Origin: JABFXX01 sp036489755
GTDB lineage: Bacteria; Myxococcota_A; Polyangia; Haliangiales; Haliangiaceae
Assembly: GCA_036489755.1 (NCBI GenBank)
Contig: DASXFD010000084.1
Location: 1 to 64,000 of the forward strand
Direction: 5' to 3'
DNA: 64,000 nt
Shown: piece after piece, positions 9,000 to 17,431 of the stretch
Position numbering within the stretch: position 1 is the stretch's first letter
Layout: the number at the start of each line of letters is the position of its first letter
Notes under the pieces: model-generated
What the model was told of the DNA's origin: nothing
The model's database searches: none
The model's input: only the letters and a program-made list of their open reading frames with translations
Translations under genes and position numbers: made by a program

Positions 9000-10132
9000 G
9001 GTGCTTGTTCGTGGTGCCGCCGCTGACCGGTCACATCAACCCGACGGTGTCGGTCGGTCGCGCGCTCGAGGCCCGCGGTCACGAGGTCGCGTGGGTCGGC
9101 CATCCCGGCAAGGTGCGGCCGCTGTTGCCAGCGAGCGCGCGCCTGTTCGCGCTGTCGGAGCAGGTCGACGCGTCGCACGCGAGCGCGGTGCAAGATCGCG
9201 CGAAGACCGCACGCGGCGCCGCGGCGCTGAAGTTCTTGTGGGAAGACTTTCTCGTGCCGCTCGCGCGCTCGATGCGGCCGGGCGTCGAAGCCGCCGTCGA
9301 CGAATTTCGGCCCGACGTGATGTGCTGCGATCAGCAGGCGCTCGCCGGCGGGCTCGTCGCGCGCGCGCGAAGCCTGCCGTGGGCGACGACCGCGACGACG
9401 TCGGCCGGCGTCGTCGATCCGCTCGCGGGTCTGCCGCAGGTCAAAGTCTGGTTCGAAAATCTGATCGCCGAGCTCGAGCGCGAGTCGGCGCTTCCGCACG
9501 AAGGCGAGCTGTCGCCGCACCTCGTGCTCGCGTTCACCACGCACGCGCTCGTGCCCGGCGAGTTTCCCACGCACTATCGATTCGTCGGGCCGTCGCTCGC
9601 CGATCGGCCCGAGCCGACCGAGTTTCCGTTCGGCGAGCTGCGACCGCCGACGATCCTGGTGTCGATGGGCACGGTCAACGCCGACGCGAGCGGCCGATTC
9701 TACGCGACAGTCATCGCAGCGCTGCGCGACGAGCCCTGCCAGGTCGTGCTGGTCGCGCCGGCGATCGCGGGCGCGCCGCCGAATTTCATCGTTCGCCCGT
9801 ACGTCCCGCAGCTCGCGCTGTTGCCGCACATGGCCGCGGTCGTGTGCCACGGCGGTCACAACACGACGTGCGAAGCGCTCGCACACGGTCTGCCGCTCGT
9901 GATCGCACCGATCAAAGACGATCAGCCGATCGTCGCGGAGCAGGTCGTCGCCGCCGGTGCCGGCGTGCGCGTCAAGTTCGGCCGCGTGCAAGCGCCGGAG
10001 CTGCGCGATGCCGTCCATCGCGTGCTTCGTGACCCCGCCCTCCGCGAGGGCGCCGCGCGCGTGCGAGACTCGTTTGCAGCCGCCGGTGGCGCCGCCGCCG
10101 CCGCCAAGTACCTGGAGGCTCTCGCGCGATGA
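8996..10132 (+). CDS. MGT-type glycosyltransferase (GT1 family)
   Basis: This 378-residue protein has a GT-B architecture. The N-terminus (FVVPPLTGHINPTVSVGRAL) matches the acceptor-binding domain of macrolide/UDP-glucuronosyl-type GT1 enzymes. The C-terminal donor-binding domain carries CHGGHNTTCEALAHGLPLV and IKDDQP, the nucleotide-sugar signature. The ATG at 8996 overlaps the previous stop by 4 nt. It is predicted to glycosylate the lipid or polyketide made by the cluster. The 3' end overlaps the next gene (ATGA). Confidence 0.9.
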   Translation: MRCLFVVPPLTGHINPTVSVGRALEARGHEVAWVGHPGKVRPLLPASARLFALSEQVDASHASAVQDRAKTARGAAALKFLWEDFLVPLARSMRPGVEAAVDEFRPDVMCCDQQALAGGLVARARSLPWATTATTSAGVVDPLAGLPQVKVWFENLIAELERESALPHEGELSPHLVLAFTTHALVPGEFPTHYRFVGPSLADRPEPTEFPFGELRPPTILVSMGTVNADASGRFYATVIAALRDEPCQVVLVAPAIAGAPPNFIVRPYVPQLALLPHMAAVVCHGGHNTTCEALAHGLPLVIAPIKDDQPIVAEQVVAAGAGVRVKFGRVQAPELRDAVHRVLRDPALREGAARVRDSFAAAGGAAAAAKYLEALAR

Positions 10133-11895
10133 TTTACGTGTTGATCCTGCTCGCGACCGTCGTGCTTCTCGACGGGTTTCGGATGCGCCGCCGCATCGGC
10201 CAGCTCGCGGTCCTCGAGCCCACCGACGAGCCGCCGACGCATCGTGCGATCGGTGAGATCTCCGAATCGACGCTGCGCTCGGCAAGCAAGTACATGCGCG
10301 AGCACCGCGTCGAGCTGCTCGACATCGTGCCGCGCGATCTACCGGCGCTGCGCGTGCTCAGCCTCGTGCAGCTCGTCGATCCGACCGTGTATCGCGCCGA
10401 TCGCGTCGGCGTTGGTCATACGGCGTGTCACGCGATCGTGATCTCGAACGAGCTCGCGGAGCGCGCGCGCGTCGACGAGACGCCGAAAGACGAGATCGAG
10501 CTGACGCACCTCGCTGCGCGCTTGAAGCACTACGGCAACGCCGATCTCGCGATCGCGCCCGACGAGCACGCGCGGCCGAGCGATCTGTCGCGGCGGCGCG
10601 AGCTGCTCTGGGCCGTGCTCGGCCCATCGGCGCCGCTCGCGCTCGGCACGCTCGTCGTGATGTGGGCGCTGATCGGGTTCGGCATCTGGCTGCATCCGCT
10701 GTTCGGCTTGATCGCCGCCGGCGCGTGGTTCGTCCAGCCGATCATCGCGCTCGTCGGCACGCGGCTCGGCACGTTCGATGCGATCGTCTTCGCGGTGTTC
10801 CGCGCGCCGATCGAGGCGTACGTCCTGTTGCGCACGCTGTTCGCGCGCCGCGTTTCGGATACGGCCGCCGCGACCAAGAAGCCGGTCTACGACAAGCTGC
10901 TCGCCGGCGATCGCTCGCTCTTCTACAATCCGCGCCGCGACACGTGCCCGCTGTGCGGCTCGACGCAGCTCGCGAAGCACATGACGAACCCCGACTTGTT
11001 CCAGCACAAGCCGGGCAAGTTCACGCTCGATCGCTGCCACGCCTGCCAGCACGTGTTTCAAAATCCGCAGCTGTCGATCGCCGGGCTCGACTTCTATTAC
11101 AAAGATTTCTACGACGGCCTCGGCGAATCGGGCATGGAGTTCATCTTCGGCTTCGGCGTGCAGCCGTACCTCGATCGCGCGCGCATGGTCCGCTCGGTCG
11201 CCGAGCCGAAGCGCTGGCTCGACGTCGGCGCCGGTCACGGTCACTTTTGCGTCGCGGCGCGCTCCGAGCTGCCGGGCACGCGCTTCGACGGGCTCGATCT
11301 CAGTGAATCGATCGACGAGGCCAAGCGGCGCGGCTGGGTCGAGACCTCGTATCGCGGGCTGTTTCCCGACGTCGCGCCCGAGCTCGCGGGCCAGTACGAC
11401 GCGGTCAGCATGAGCCACTACCTCGAGCACACGCTCGATCCGAAAAAGGAAATCGAGGCCGCGCACACCGCGCTCGCGACGAACGGCACGCTGATGATCG
11501 AAGTGCCGGATCCCGAGTTCATCCTCGGCAAGGTGCTCGGCAAGTACTGGCTGCCGTGGTTCCAACCGCAGCACTTGCACTTCGTCTCGGTCGCGAACCT
11601 CGACAAGCTGTTGCGCGAGCGCGGCTTCGAGCCGCTCGAGTGGCATCGCGGCAAGGCGCATCAGCGCGTCGACTTCTTGTTCGCGGTGTGGCTGTTCCTC
11701 GACCGGATCGCGCCGCCGCGCAAATTGCCGTGGCGGTGGCGCGGCGCGCTGTCGGGAGTGTGGCGAACCGCGGTGTGGGCGGTCGGCGCGCCGTTCATCA
11801 TCGTCGGCATCGCGGTCGACAACTTGATCGGACCGCTGTGGGCTCGCGGCCGAATCTCGAACACGTATCGCGTGGTCGCGCGCAAGACCGGCTAA
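10129..11895 (+). CDS. Membrane-anchored SAM methyltransferase with zinc knuckle
   Basis: This 588-residue protein has an N-terminal membrane segment (residues about 1-16), a roughly 150-residue soluble stretch of unknown type, then two more hydrophobic segments (about 165-215). A zinc-knuckle-like pair (CPLC about 273, CHAC about 303) precedes a class-I methyltransferase domain with WLDVGAGHGHF (about 363-373) and SMSHYLEH. A further hydrophobic stretch lies near 545-565. The C-terminal two thirds resembles the Methyltransf_23 group with a preceding Cys4 motif seen in sugar and polyketide pathways. As the last overlapping gene of the cluster, it probably methylates or otherwise tailors the glycosylated product at the inner membrane. 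The N-terminal module is not recognised. Confidence 0.8.
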   Translation: MIYVLILLATVVLLDGFRMRRRIGQLAVLEPTDEPPTHRAIGEISESTLRSASKYMREHRVELLDIVPRDLPALRVLSLVQLVDPTVYRADRVGVGHTACHAIVISNELAERARVDETPKDEIELTHLAARLKHYGNADLAIAPDEHARPSDLSRRRELLWAVLGPSAPLALGTLVVMWALIGFGIWLHPLFGLIAAGAWFVQPIIALVGTRLGTFDAIVFAVFRAPIEAYVLLRTLFARRVSDTAAATKKPVYDKLLAGDRSLFYNPRRDTCPLCGSTQLAKHMTNPDLFQHKPGKFTLDRCHACQHVFQNPQLSIAGLDFYYKDFYDGLGESGMEFIFGFGVQPYLDRARMVRSVAEPKRWLDVGAGHGHFCVAARSELPGTRFDGLDLSESIDEAKRRGWVETSYRGLFPDVAPELAGQYDAVSMSHYLEHTLDPKKEIEAAHTALATNGTLMIEVPDPEFILGKVLGKYWLPWFQPQHLHFVSVANLDKLLRERGFEPLEWHRGKAHQRVDFLFAVWLFLDRIAPPRKLPWRWRGALSGVWRTAVWAVGAPFIIVGIAVDNLIGPLWARGRISNTYRVVARKTG

Positions 11896-11904
11896 CATGG
11901 CGGC

Positions 11905-12411
11905 ATGGCAGCTTCCGCGGTCGACGTGGTCACCAGCCTCGGTACGTTCACCATCGAGCTCGATTCCGACAAAGCACCGAAGTCGGTCGCCAACTTTCTC
12001 GACTACGTCGACGCGAAGCACTACGACAACACGCTGTTTCACCGCGTGATCGAGGGCTTCATGGTGCAGGGTGGCGGTTACGACGCCGCCTACGAGCGCC
12101 GCGCGACCAAGCCGCCGGTCCAGAACGAGGCCGACAACGGCCTCAAGAACGTGCGCGGCAGCGTCGCGATGGCGCGCACCGGCGATCCGCACTCGGCGAC
12201 CGCGCAGTTCTTCGTCAACGTGGTCGACAACAAGTTCCTCGATCACACCGCGAAGGATCAGCAAGGCTGGGGCTACACCGTGTTCGGCAAAGTCACGGAG
12301 GGCATGGATGTCGTCGACAAGATCAAAGCGGTCGAGACCGGCACGCAGGGCCCTTTCAGCAAGGATGCGCCGAAGACGCCCGTCACGATCACCACGGTTC
12401 GCCGCCGTTAG
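11905..12411 (+). CDS. Cyclophilin-type peptidyl-prolyl cis-trans isomerase
   Basis: This 168-residue protein covers the whole cyclophilin domain. Signatures include FHRVIEGFMVQGGG, with the catalytic Arg, and the core SATAQFFVN and GWGYTVFGKV. There is no signal peptide, so it is a cytosolic PpiB-type enzyme that speeds proline isomerisation in protein folding. The start chosen is ATG 11905, 9 nt after the methyltransferase stop. Its last 47 nt overlap the signal-peptide region of the next gene in another frame. Confidence 0.93.
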   Translation: MAASAVDVVTSLGTFTIELDSDKAPKSVANFLDYVDAKHYDNTLFHRVIEGFMVQGGGYDAAYERRATKPPVQNEADNGLKNVRGSVAMARTGDPHSATAQFFVNVVDNKFLDHTAKDQQGWGYTVFGKVTEGMDVVDKIKAVETGTQGPFSKDAPKTPVTITTVRRR

Positions 12412-13408
12412 CATCGGCGTCGCGGCACTGTGCGCGACCGCGCGTGCCGACACGTCGACCGTCAACGTGACGTTGACGCCGCAGGGCGAGCAGCTCGCAC
12501 AGGACTTCGGCGACAGCGAGCAAACGCTGATCACGAAGGTCCAGAACGAGATCAACACGATCTACCAGACGCAGCGCATCGGCCCGCTGCTCGACGCATT
12601 TCTCACGACCACGCAGTTCGCGAACAAGAGCCTCGGCGTCGATTATCAAACGCAACCCGGCGAGCTCGAGATCGGCGTGGTCGCCGACGGCGCGCTGTCC
12701 AACGACGTCGCGTTCACGACGAGCAGCAGCATCGCGACCGGCGCGATCGTCAACATCGGCGCGATGGTCGGCGCGAACCTCGGCCGCTGGACGACGTCGC
12801 GGCTCAGCGTGTTCGCGAATGGTTTTTACGAGACCGGCTCGCTCAAGAGCCTCGACGGCCATCTGCTCACGATCGGCGCGCACGCTCAGTACAAACTGGT
12901 GATGCCGAGCGCGCCGGGGAGCGTGCGCTGGTCGGGCGTCGACCTGACGAGCGGGCTCGAGGTCGCGCGGTGGTCGCTCGGCAACTCGGCGCCGATCACC
13001 ACGCACTTCACGCTCGACGGCACGACGCCGGGCGAGAGCCTCAACATGACGCTGACGTCGACCGGCACGCTGTCGATGATCTCGACGACGTACTCGATTC
13101 CGATCGAGGCGACCACCGGCGTGCGCTTCGGCGACGTGTTCGCGCTATTCGCGGGCGGCGGCCTCGACATGACGTTCGGGTCGAGCACGCTCACCGCATC
13201 GCTCGCCGGCAACATGACCAAGACCGACGACGGCACGCCGGAAGCGAGCATCGTGATCACGGCGTCGGGCTCGCAATCGCCGAGCGTGTTCACCGTTCAC
13301 GCGCTCGCCGGCTTCCAGCTCGACCTGCCGCACGTGCACTTCTATGCGGAAGGCCTGATCGCGCCGGGCGTCTACGGCGCGGCGACCGGCCTCCGGTTCA
13401 GCTACTGA
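12365..13408 (+). CDS. Secreted protein, predicted outer-membrane beta-barrel
   Basis: The start at ATG 12365 lies inside the cyclophilin 3' end. It is chosen because it gives a complete signal peptide: a basic n-region (MRRRRPSRSPR), a short hydrophobic core (FAAVSIGVAALC) and a TARA/D cleavage site. The mature part, about 320 residues, alternates hydrophobic and polar residues and is rich in Gly, Ser and Thr. It contains repeated segments of outer-membrane type such as GVRFGDVFALFAGGGLDM and a C-terminus GAATGLRFSY ending in an aromatic residue. This fits a beta-barrel, but no specific family is recognised. It converges on a small lipoprotein gene with a 7-nt overlap. Confidence 0.75.
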   Translation: MRRRRPSRSPRFAAVSIGVAALCATARADTSTVNVTLTPQGEQLAQDFGDSEQTLITKVQNEINTIYQTQRIGPLLDAFLTTTQFANKSLGVDYQTQPGELEIGVVADGALSNDVAFTTSSSIATGAIVNIGAMVGANLGRWTTSRLSVFANGFYETGSLKSLDGHLLTIGAHAQYKLVMPSAPGSVRWSGVDLTSGLEVARWSLGNSAPITTHFTLDGTTPGESLNMTLTSTGTLSMISTTYSIPIEATTGVRFGDVFALFAGGGLDMTFGSSTLTASLAGNMTKTDDGTPEASIVITASGSQSPSVFTVHALAGFQLDLPHVHFYAEGLIAPGVYGAATGLRFSY

Positions 13409-13839
13409 GCGTTCGGCTTCGACGCGGTCGCGTTCAGCGTCAGATCGCAGGCCGAGCCCGTGCTCTGATCGGTGACGACCTGCGTGCCGGTGATGGCCAG
13501 GTTGTAGCCGGTCGAGTCGAGCGTCAGCGTCAGGTTCTGGACGTCGTTCGTGACCGTGTCGGAGCCGTCGGTCGTGTCGCACGACTCGTTGCCGGATGCG
13601 CTGTCGCCGTCGACGTTCATCTGGACACCGCTGCCGCACGGCGGCCAGCCGCGCACGACGACGGCGATCTCCAGCACGGCGCCGGGCGAGATGCCGACGG
13701 TGCCGTTGAACGACTGCGAGCCGACGCAGCTGTCGGTCTGCGTCGATCGCGTCGACGATAGCGTCCATTCGCCGTAGAACTCGCCTTCACGGCTGTTCCC
13801 GCCGCACGCGATCAACAGAACCAGGAGCCAGTACCGCAT
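13402..13839 (-). CDS. Small secreted lipoprotein
   Basis: This 145-residue protein starts at ATG 13839 (a TTG lies one codon upstream). A short signal ends in the lipobox LLIACGG, so it is likely lipidated and exported. The mature part is acidic and rich in Ser, Thr, Gly and Asp, with four further Cys residues that could form disulfides. It reads like a single beta-sandwich, but no family is recognised. It lies 12 nt after the end of a second minus-strand lipoprotein gene and may be co-transcribed with it. Confidence 0.75.
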   Translation of the reverse strand: MRYWLLVLLIACGGNSREGEFYGEWTLSSTRSTQTDSCVGSQSFNGTVGISPGAVLEIAVVVRGWPPCGSGVQMNVDGDSASGNESCDTTDGSDTVTNDVQNLTLTLDSTGYNLAITGTQVVTDQSTGSACDLTLNATASKPNAQ

Positions 13840-13851
13840 CAAGCGGCGAGC

Positions 13852-14769
13852 TTACTGGATGATCGGGTTCGAGCAATCCGAGACGAGCGACGGATCGAAC
13901 TGGATCGACCAGTCGAACAGGTAGCCGTTGTCGACTTTCCACAAATCGGTGATGCGGAACGTCCACATGCCGTTCAGCTCCGCGCCTTGCAGCGCGCTGA
14001 AGTCGTTGTTCTGGGGCAAGTAGTTACCGGCCGGGATCACCTGGTGCGGGCCGGTGTCGTCCAGCGCTTGGCACGCGGCACTGTTATCGGACCACGTCTC
14101 GCAGCCACCGGTGGCCGCGCAGTCCGAGTTATCGGACGTCAGCATCTGCGTCGCCGCGGTCTGGGTCCAGCAGTACTTGTAGCCGCTGCCTGCGACCGGC
14201 ATGCTGTCGGTGTCGCAGTCGTTCGCGTGGCCGAGGAAGAACTCGCCGACCTGGCCGAGCCCGGCGAACTTGCGAAGCGTCAGGATCTTGCCGTCGGGCG
14301 AGATCAGCTCGATCTGCAGATCGCCGTAGTACGAGTGCTCCATCGTCGCGCAGATCGAGAGCAGCTTGCTCGTGTCGGTCAGCGTCTGGCCCGAGCCGAA
14401 GCCGATGAAGTTCAGCGTGTCGGTGTACGACAGCGCGCATTCGCCGCCGTCGCCGCCCTCGATGCAGTTCGGAAACGACGCGGTGCACTGCGAGTCCATC
14501 GTGCACGAGTGACCCGTGGCTTCGTTCGTATCGGGAAGCGCGAGCGGCGAGCTCTGCGGCTGATCGACCACGCCGCACACCGGGCAGCCGTCGATGCCGG
14601 AGCAGATGGGGTTGCTGCAGTCATTCGCGCAATCGGCGGTCGACGACCCGGGGTTGCCGCCGTCGGAGTTGCCATTGTCGTCGTCATCGCCGCCGCCGGG
14701 CGACTTCCGCGCCGACGGACCGCAAGCGACCGCGAGCACCATGAACCAGACGAACGACTTCAGTTGCAT
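13852..14769 (-). CDS. Lipoprotein with C-terminal proprotein-convertase P domain
   Basis: ATG 14769 begins a lipoprotein signal (WFMVLAVACGPS) followed by an Asp/Gly/Asn-rich linker and a Cys-rich segment (residues about 45-110). The C-terminal half carries P/Homo-B domain features: SYYGDLQIELISPDG and, near the end, GMWTFRITDLWKVDNGYLFDWSI. P domains usually sit behind subtilisin-like or metalloprotease domains. No protease catalytic motif is present here, so the domain stands alone and may be a surface adhesion or stabilising module. The 305 residues contain many Cys pairs, suggesting extracellular disulfides. Confidence 0.8.
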   Translation of the reverse strand: MQLKSFVWFMVLAVACGPSARKSPGGGDDDDNGNSDGGNPGSSTADCANDCSNPICSGIDGCPVCGVVDQPQSSPLALPDTNEATGHSCTMDSQCTASFPNCIEGGDGGECALSYTDTLNFIGFGSGQTLTDTSKLLSICATMEHSYYGDLQIELISPDGKILTLRKFAGLGQVGEFFLGHANDCDTDSMPVAGSGYKYCWTQTAATQMLTSDNSDCAATGGCETWSDNSAACQALDDTGPHQVIPAGNYLPQNNDFSALQGAELNGMWTFRITDLWKVDNGYLFDWSIQFDPSLVSDCSNPIIQ

Positions 14770-14861
14770 GTAGCCCTCGTTTTCCGAGGCCGACGATACA
14801 AAAAGACCGGGCCGACACAACAGCGAAAGCCTCTTCCTCTCGCCAACATCCCCGAGGAGAA

Positions 14862-14881
14862 GTGCCCATCCGAGTGGGCAC
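14862..14881. other. 7-bp perfect hairpin in divergent intergenic region
   Basis: Seven-base arms (GTGCCCA / TGGGCAC) flank a 6-nt loop in the 165-nt gap between two divergent secreted-protein genes. It is 53 nt upstream of the + strand start at 14935. It could be an operator or a leader hairpin. No T-tract follows, so it is not a canonical terminator. Confidence 0.3.
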
Positions 14882-14934
14882 ATGCCAGTCGAATCTGCCC
14901 CAAGCGTCACGACGTTTCGCGTTATCCTCGTCGC

Positions 14935-16371
14935 GTGCGCTGGCTGACCGTCCTGATTCTGCTGCTCTTGCCGACGGTGGCGCTCGCCAAGCCGAAAGCG
15001 AAGCCCAAAGTCGCAGTCGCCCCACTCGACGACGACTCGGATGACAAGGTCGGCAAGATCCTCGTCGAGGTCGCCTCGGATCACGCCAAGGTCGTCGGGC
15101 TCGAGAAGACAAAACGTGCGATCGACGACCTCGGCGTGTCGCTCGACAAGAAGGGCCTTCAGAAGCTGCGCGTCAAGCTCGAGGTCGAGCTCGTGATCCA
15201 CGGCGCGGTCGTCAAGGACGGCACCAAGAAGTCGGTCGAGCTCGAGCTGTCGGGGCATGGCAGGGCGAAGGCCAAGCTCACCGTTTCGGCGAGGTCGCCG
15301 AAGGTTCTGCGCGCCGAGCTCACCAAGTCGCTCGCGAAAAAGATCGAGGAGGTCGAGGCGATCGAGGCACCGAGCAGCGGCGACGACGACGACGACGATG
15401 CGACCGCCACGCCGGTCGCGACCGAGGACAAGCCGAAGCACTCCGACGACGATCATCCGAAGCGGCTCAGCGACGACGATCGGCCGAAGCCCACGCGAAG
15501 TGACGACAGCGGCGATCGGCCGCACAAGCGCGTCGCGAGCTCCGGCGACGACGACAGCAGCGACACGAGCGTGCATGCGACGAGCGGCAGGCACCACAGG
15601 CACCACGAAGGTGTCGAGGCGCCGCGCAACTTGCCGACGCAGGGCTGGCTGTTCCTCGATGCGGGCATCGAGCTGTCGCGCCGCACGCTTCGCTTCAACT
15701 CGAACAACACCGAGCCCGAGCCGCCGTGGGTCGGTACCGCCGGTGCTGCGCCGTCGATCGGCGGCGAGGTCTATCCGCTCGCGCAAGACTCGCCATCGGG
15801 CGCCGGCGGGCTCGGTCTCTACGGCAGCTACGCGAAAGTCGTCGGCGTGAGCATCGCGGTGCCGATGACGACCGTGAAGTCGTCGGTCGACAGTGGGCAC
15901 ATGGAATTCGGCGCGCGCTATCGGATCCCGATCGGCACGGCCTCGTCGCTCGCGGTCGGCGCCGGCTACTGGGAGCGCTACTACCACGCCGATCAGTCGC
16001 AGGTCGTGGCACCCGCGATGCTCGACATGCCGGACGTGACGTACAAGGCGCTCGCGCCGAGCGTCGTCTATCGGTTCGCGTCGGGCCCGTCGTTCGCCGG
16101 GTTCGCGGAGGTCGAGGTTCCGCTCGTGTTCAGCGTCGGCAGCATCGGCAACGCCGACAGCTACGGCCGCGGCACCGCGATCGGGTTCGATCTGCAGGCC
16201 GGCTTTCAGTATCTCGTCACCGATCACGTCGCGATCGATCTCGCCGCCGGCTACGACCAGGTCGGCATCTCGTTTTCGGCGGAGACCGGCTCGGAAGCGG
16301 CCAACCGCGGCGTGACGAGCTCGTCCGACAAGGTCTACGGGATCACGGCGTCGGTGGGCATCTTCTACTAG
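14935..16371 (+). CDS. Secreted protein with Asp/His-rich linker and C-terminal beta-barrel-like domain
   Basis: GTG 14935 starts a clear signal peptide (RWLTVLILLLLPTVALA/KPK). The mature N-terminal domain (about 20-140) is Lys/Val-rich with alternating strands. Residues about 140-225 are a very polar linker with repeated DDD runs and His clusters (HHRHHEG). The C-terminal ~250 residues show Gly/aromatic-rich alternating strands (FLDAGIELSRRTLRF, GARYRIPIG, VYGITASVGIFY) ending in Phe-Tyr, as in outer-membrane barrels. The linker could bind divalent metal or act as a flexible tether; this is inference. Its TAG overlaps the stop of the convergent kinase gene by 4 nt. Confidence 0.75.
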   Translation: MRWLTVLILLLLPTVALAKPKAKPKVAVAPLDDDSDDKVGKILVEVASDHAKVVGLEKTKRAIDDLGVSLDKKGLQKLRVKLEVELVIHGAVVKDGTKKSVELELSGHGRAKAKLTVSARSPKVLRAELTKSLAKKIEEVEAIEAPSSGDDDDDDATATPVATEDKPKHSDDDHPKRLSDDDRPKPTRSDDSGDRPHKRVASSGDDDSSDTSVHATSGRHHRHHEGVEAPRNLPTQGWLFLDAGIELSRRTLRFNSNNTEPEPPWVGTAGAAPSIGGEVYPLAQDSPSGAGGLGLYGSYAKVVGVSIAVPMTTVKSSVDSGHMEFGARYRIPIGTASSLAVGAGYWERYYHADQSQVVAPAMLDMPDVTYKALAPSVVYRFASGPSFAGFAEVEVPLVFSVGSIGNADSYGRGTAIGFDLQAGFQYLVTDHVAIDLAAGYDQVGISFSAETGSEAANRGVTSSSDKVYGITASVGIFY

Positions 16372-17333
16372 GGCTCTTTGCGGCGCACGCCGCGCACGAC
16401 GATCGTCGCGGGCGTCGTGTTGCCTTCGAGCACGGGCTCGGGCACCGCGTCTTGCGGCGCGGTCGAGCGCCGATCGGATGCGCGGCGCAGCTCGCGCAGT
16501 GTGTGGCGAACTTGCGTGGCGGTCGGCCGATCGTCGCCGCGCTTCGCGAGCATGCGCTCGATCAGCTCGCACAATCCGATCGGCGCGTCGGGGCAGCGCC
16601 GCGCGAGATCTGGCACCGGGCTCGATAGGTGCTGCACGAGGATCTCGACGGGATTCTCGGCCACGAACGGCGCGCGGCCGGCGAGCGCCTGGTACGCGAC
16701 GATGCCGAGCCCGTAGACGTCGGTGCGGCTCGTCGCCGGCCCGCCGCGCGCTTGCTCGGGCGCCATATACGTCGGCGTGCCGATCGCTTCATCGTGGTTG
16801 GTGAAGCGCGGCGTCGATTGATGGATCGCGATTCCCCAATCGATCACGCGCAGCGGATAGTGCTCGTCGTCCGGCGTGAGCAGCACGTTCTCGGGCTTGA
16901 GATCGCGATGCGTGATGCCGCGCGCGTGCGCCGCAGCGAGCACGTCGGCGAGCTGAGTGACGAGCTCGATCACGAGCTCGTGCGAGAGCTTCGTACCCGA
17001 CACGAGCACGCGGGACAACGGTTGGCCGTCGATGAGCTCCATCGCGATCCACGGCCGGTTGTCGGGGAGCGTGCCGCACTCGTAGAAGCGCGGGATGCCG
17101 GGGTGCTGCACGGATGCCAGCACCGCCGCTTCGCGCATCATGCGATCGATCGCGCGGCTCTGCCGCAGCTGGTCTTCCCGCAACACCTTGAGCGCCGCGA
17201 TGTGGCCGTCGAGCACGTGGCGCGCACAGAACACCGAACCCATCCCGCCGCTGCCGATCGTGCGTTCGATTTGATAGGCACTAACCATCGAGCCCGTTGT
17301 AAGCGTGCTTTCAAGACGCGTCGCGAGCTCCAT
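16368..17333 (-). CDS. Hanks-type serine/threonine protein kinase (DWG variant)
   Basis: Starting at ATG 17333 (ATG 17288 is also possible), the 321 residues cover a full kinase domain. They include the glycine loop IGSGGMGSV (27-34), the ATP-anchoring Lys49 (AALKVL), the catalytic loop HRDLKPEN (Asp144), a metal-binding motif that reads DWG (165-167) instead of DFG, and a GTPTYMAPEQA activation segment. The HRD Arg is kept, so RD-type regulation is likely. There is no membrane segment or sensor domain; only a roughly 40-residue charged tail follows the domain. It is divergent from a second kinase with the same DWG change, suggesting duplication. Confidence 0.9.
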   Translation of the reverse strand: MELATRLESTLTTGSMVSAYQIERTIGSGGMGSVFCARHVLDGHIAALKVLREDQLRQSRAIDRMMREAAVLASVQHPGIPRFYECGTLPDNRPWIAMELIDGQPLSRVLVSGTKLSHELVIELVTQLADVLAAAHARGITHRDLKPENVLLTPDDEHYPLRVIDWGIAIHQSTPRFTNHDEAIGTPTYMAPEQARGGPATSRTDVYGLGIVAYQALAGRAPFVAENPVEILVQHLSSPVPDLARRCPDAPIGLCELIERMLAKRGDDRPTATQVRHTLRELRRASDRRSTAPQDAVPEPVLEGNTTPATIVVRGVRRKEP

Positions 17334-17431
17334 TGGATCGACCGCTGTGGAGAGCACGCTGCATGCCACGCCGGCGGCGTGCGGGTTTGCTACACACGCA
17401 CCGCGGCACGTGGTCTGCACTTCCCGCGGGC

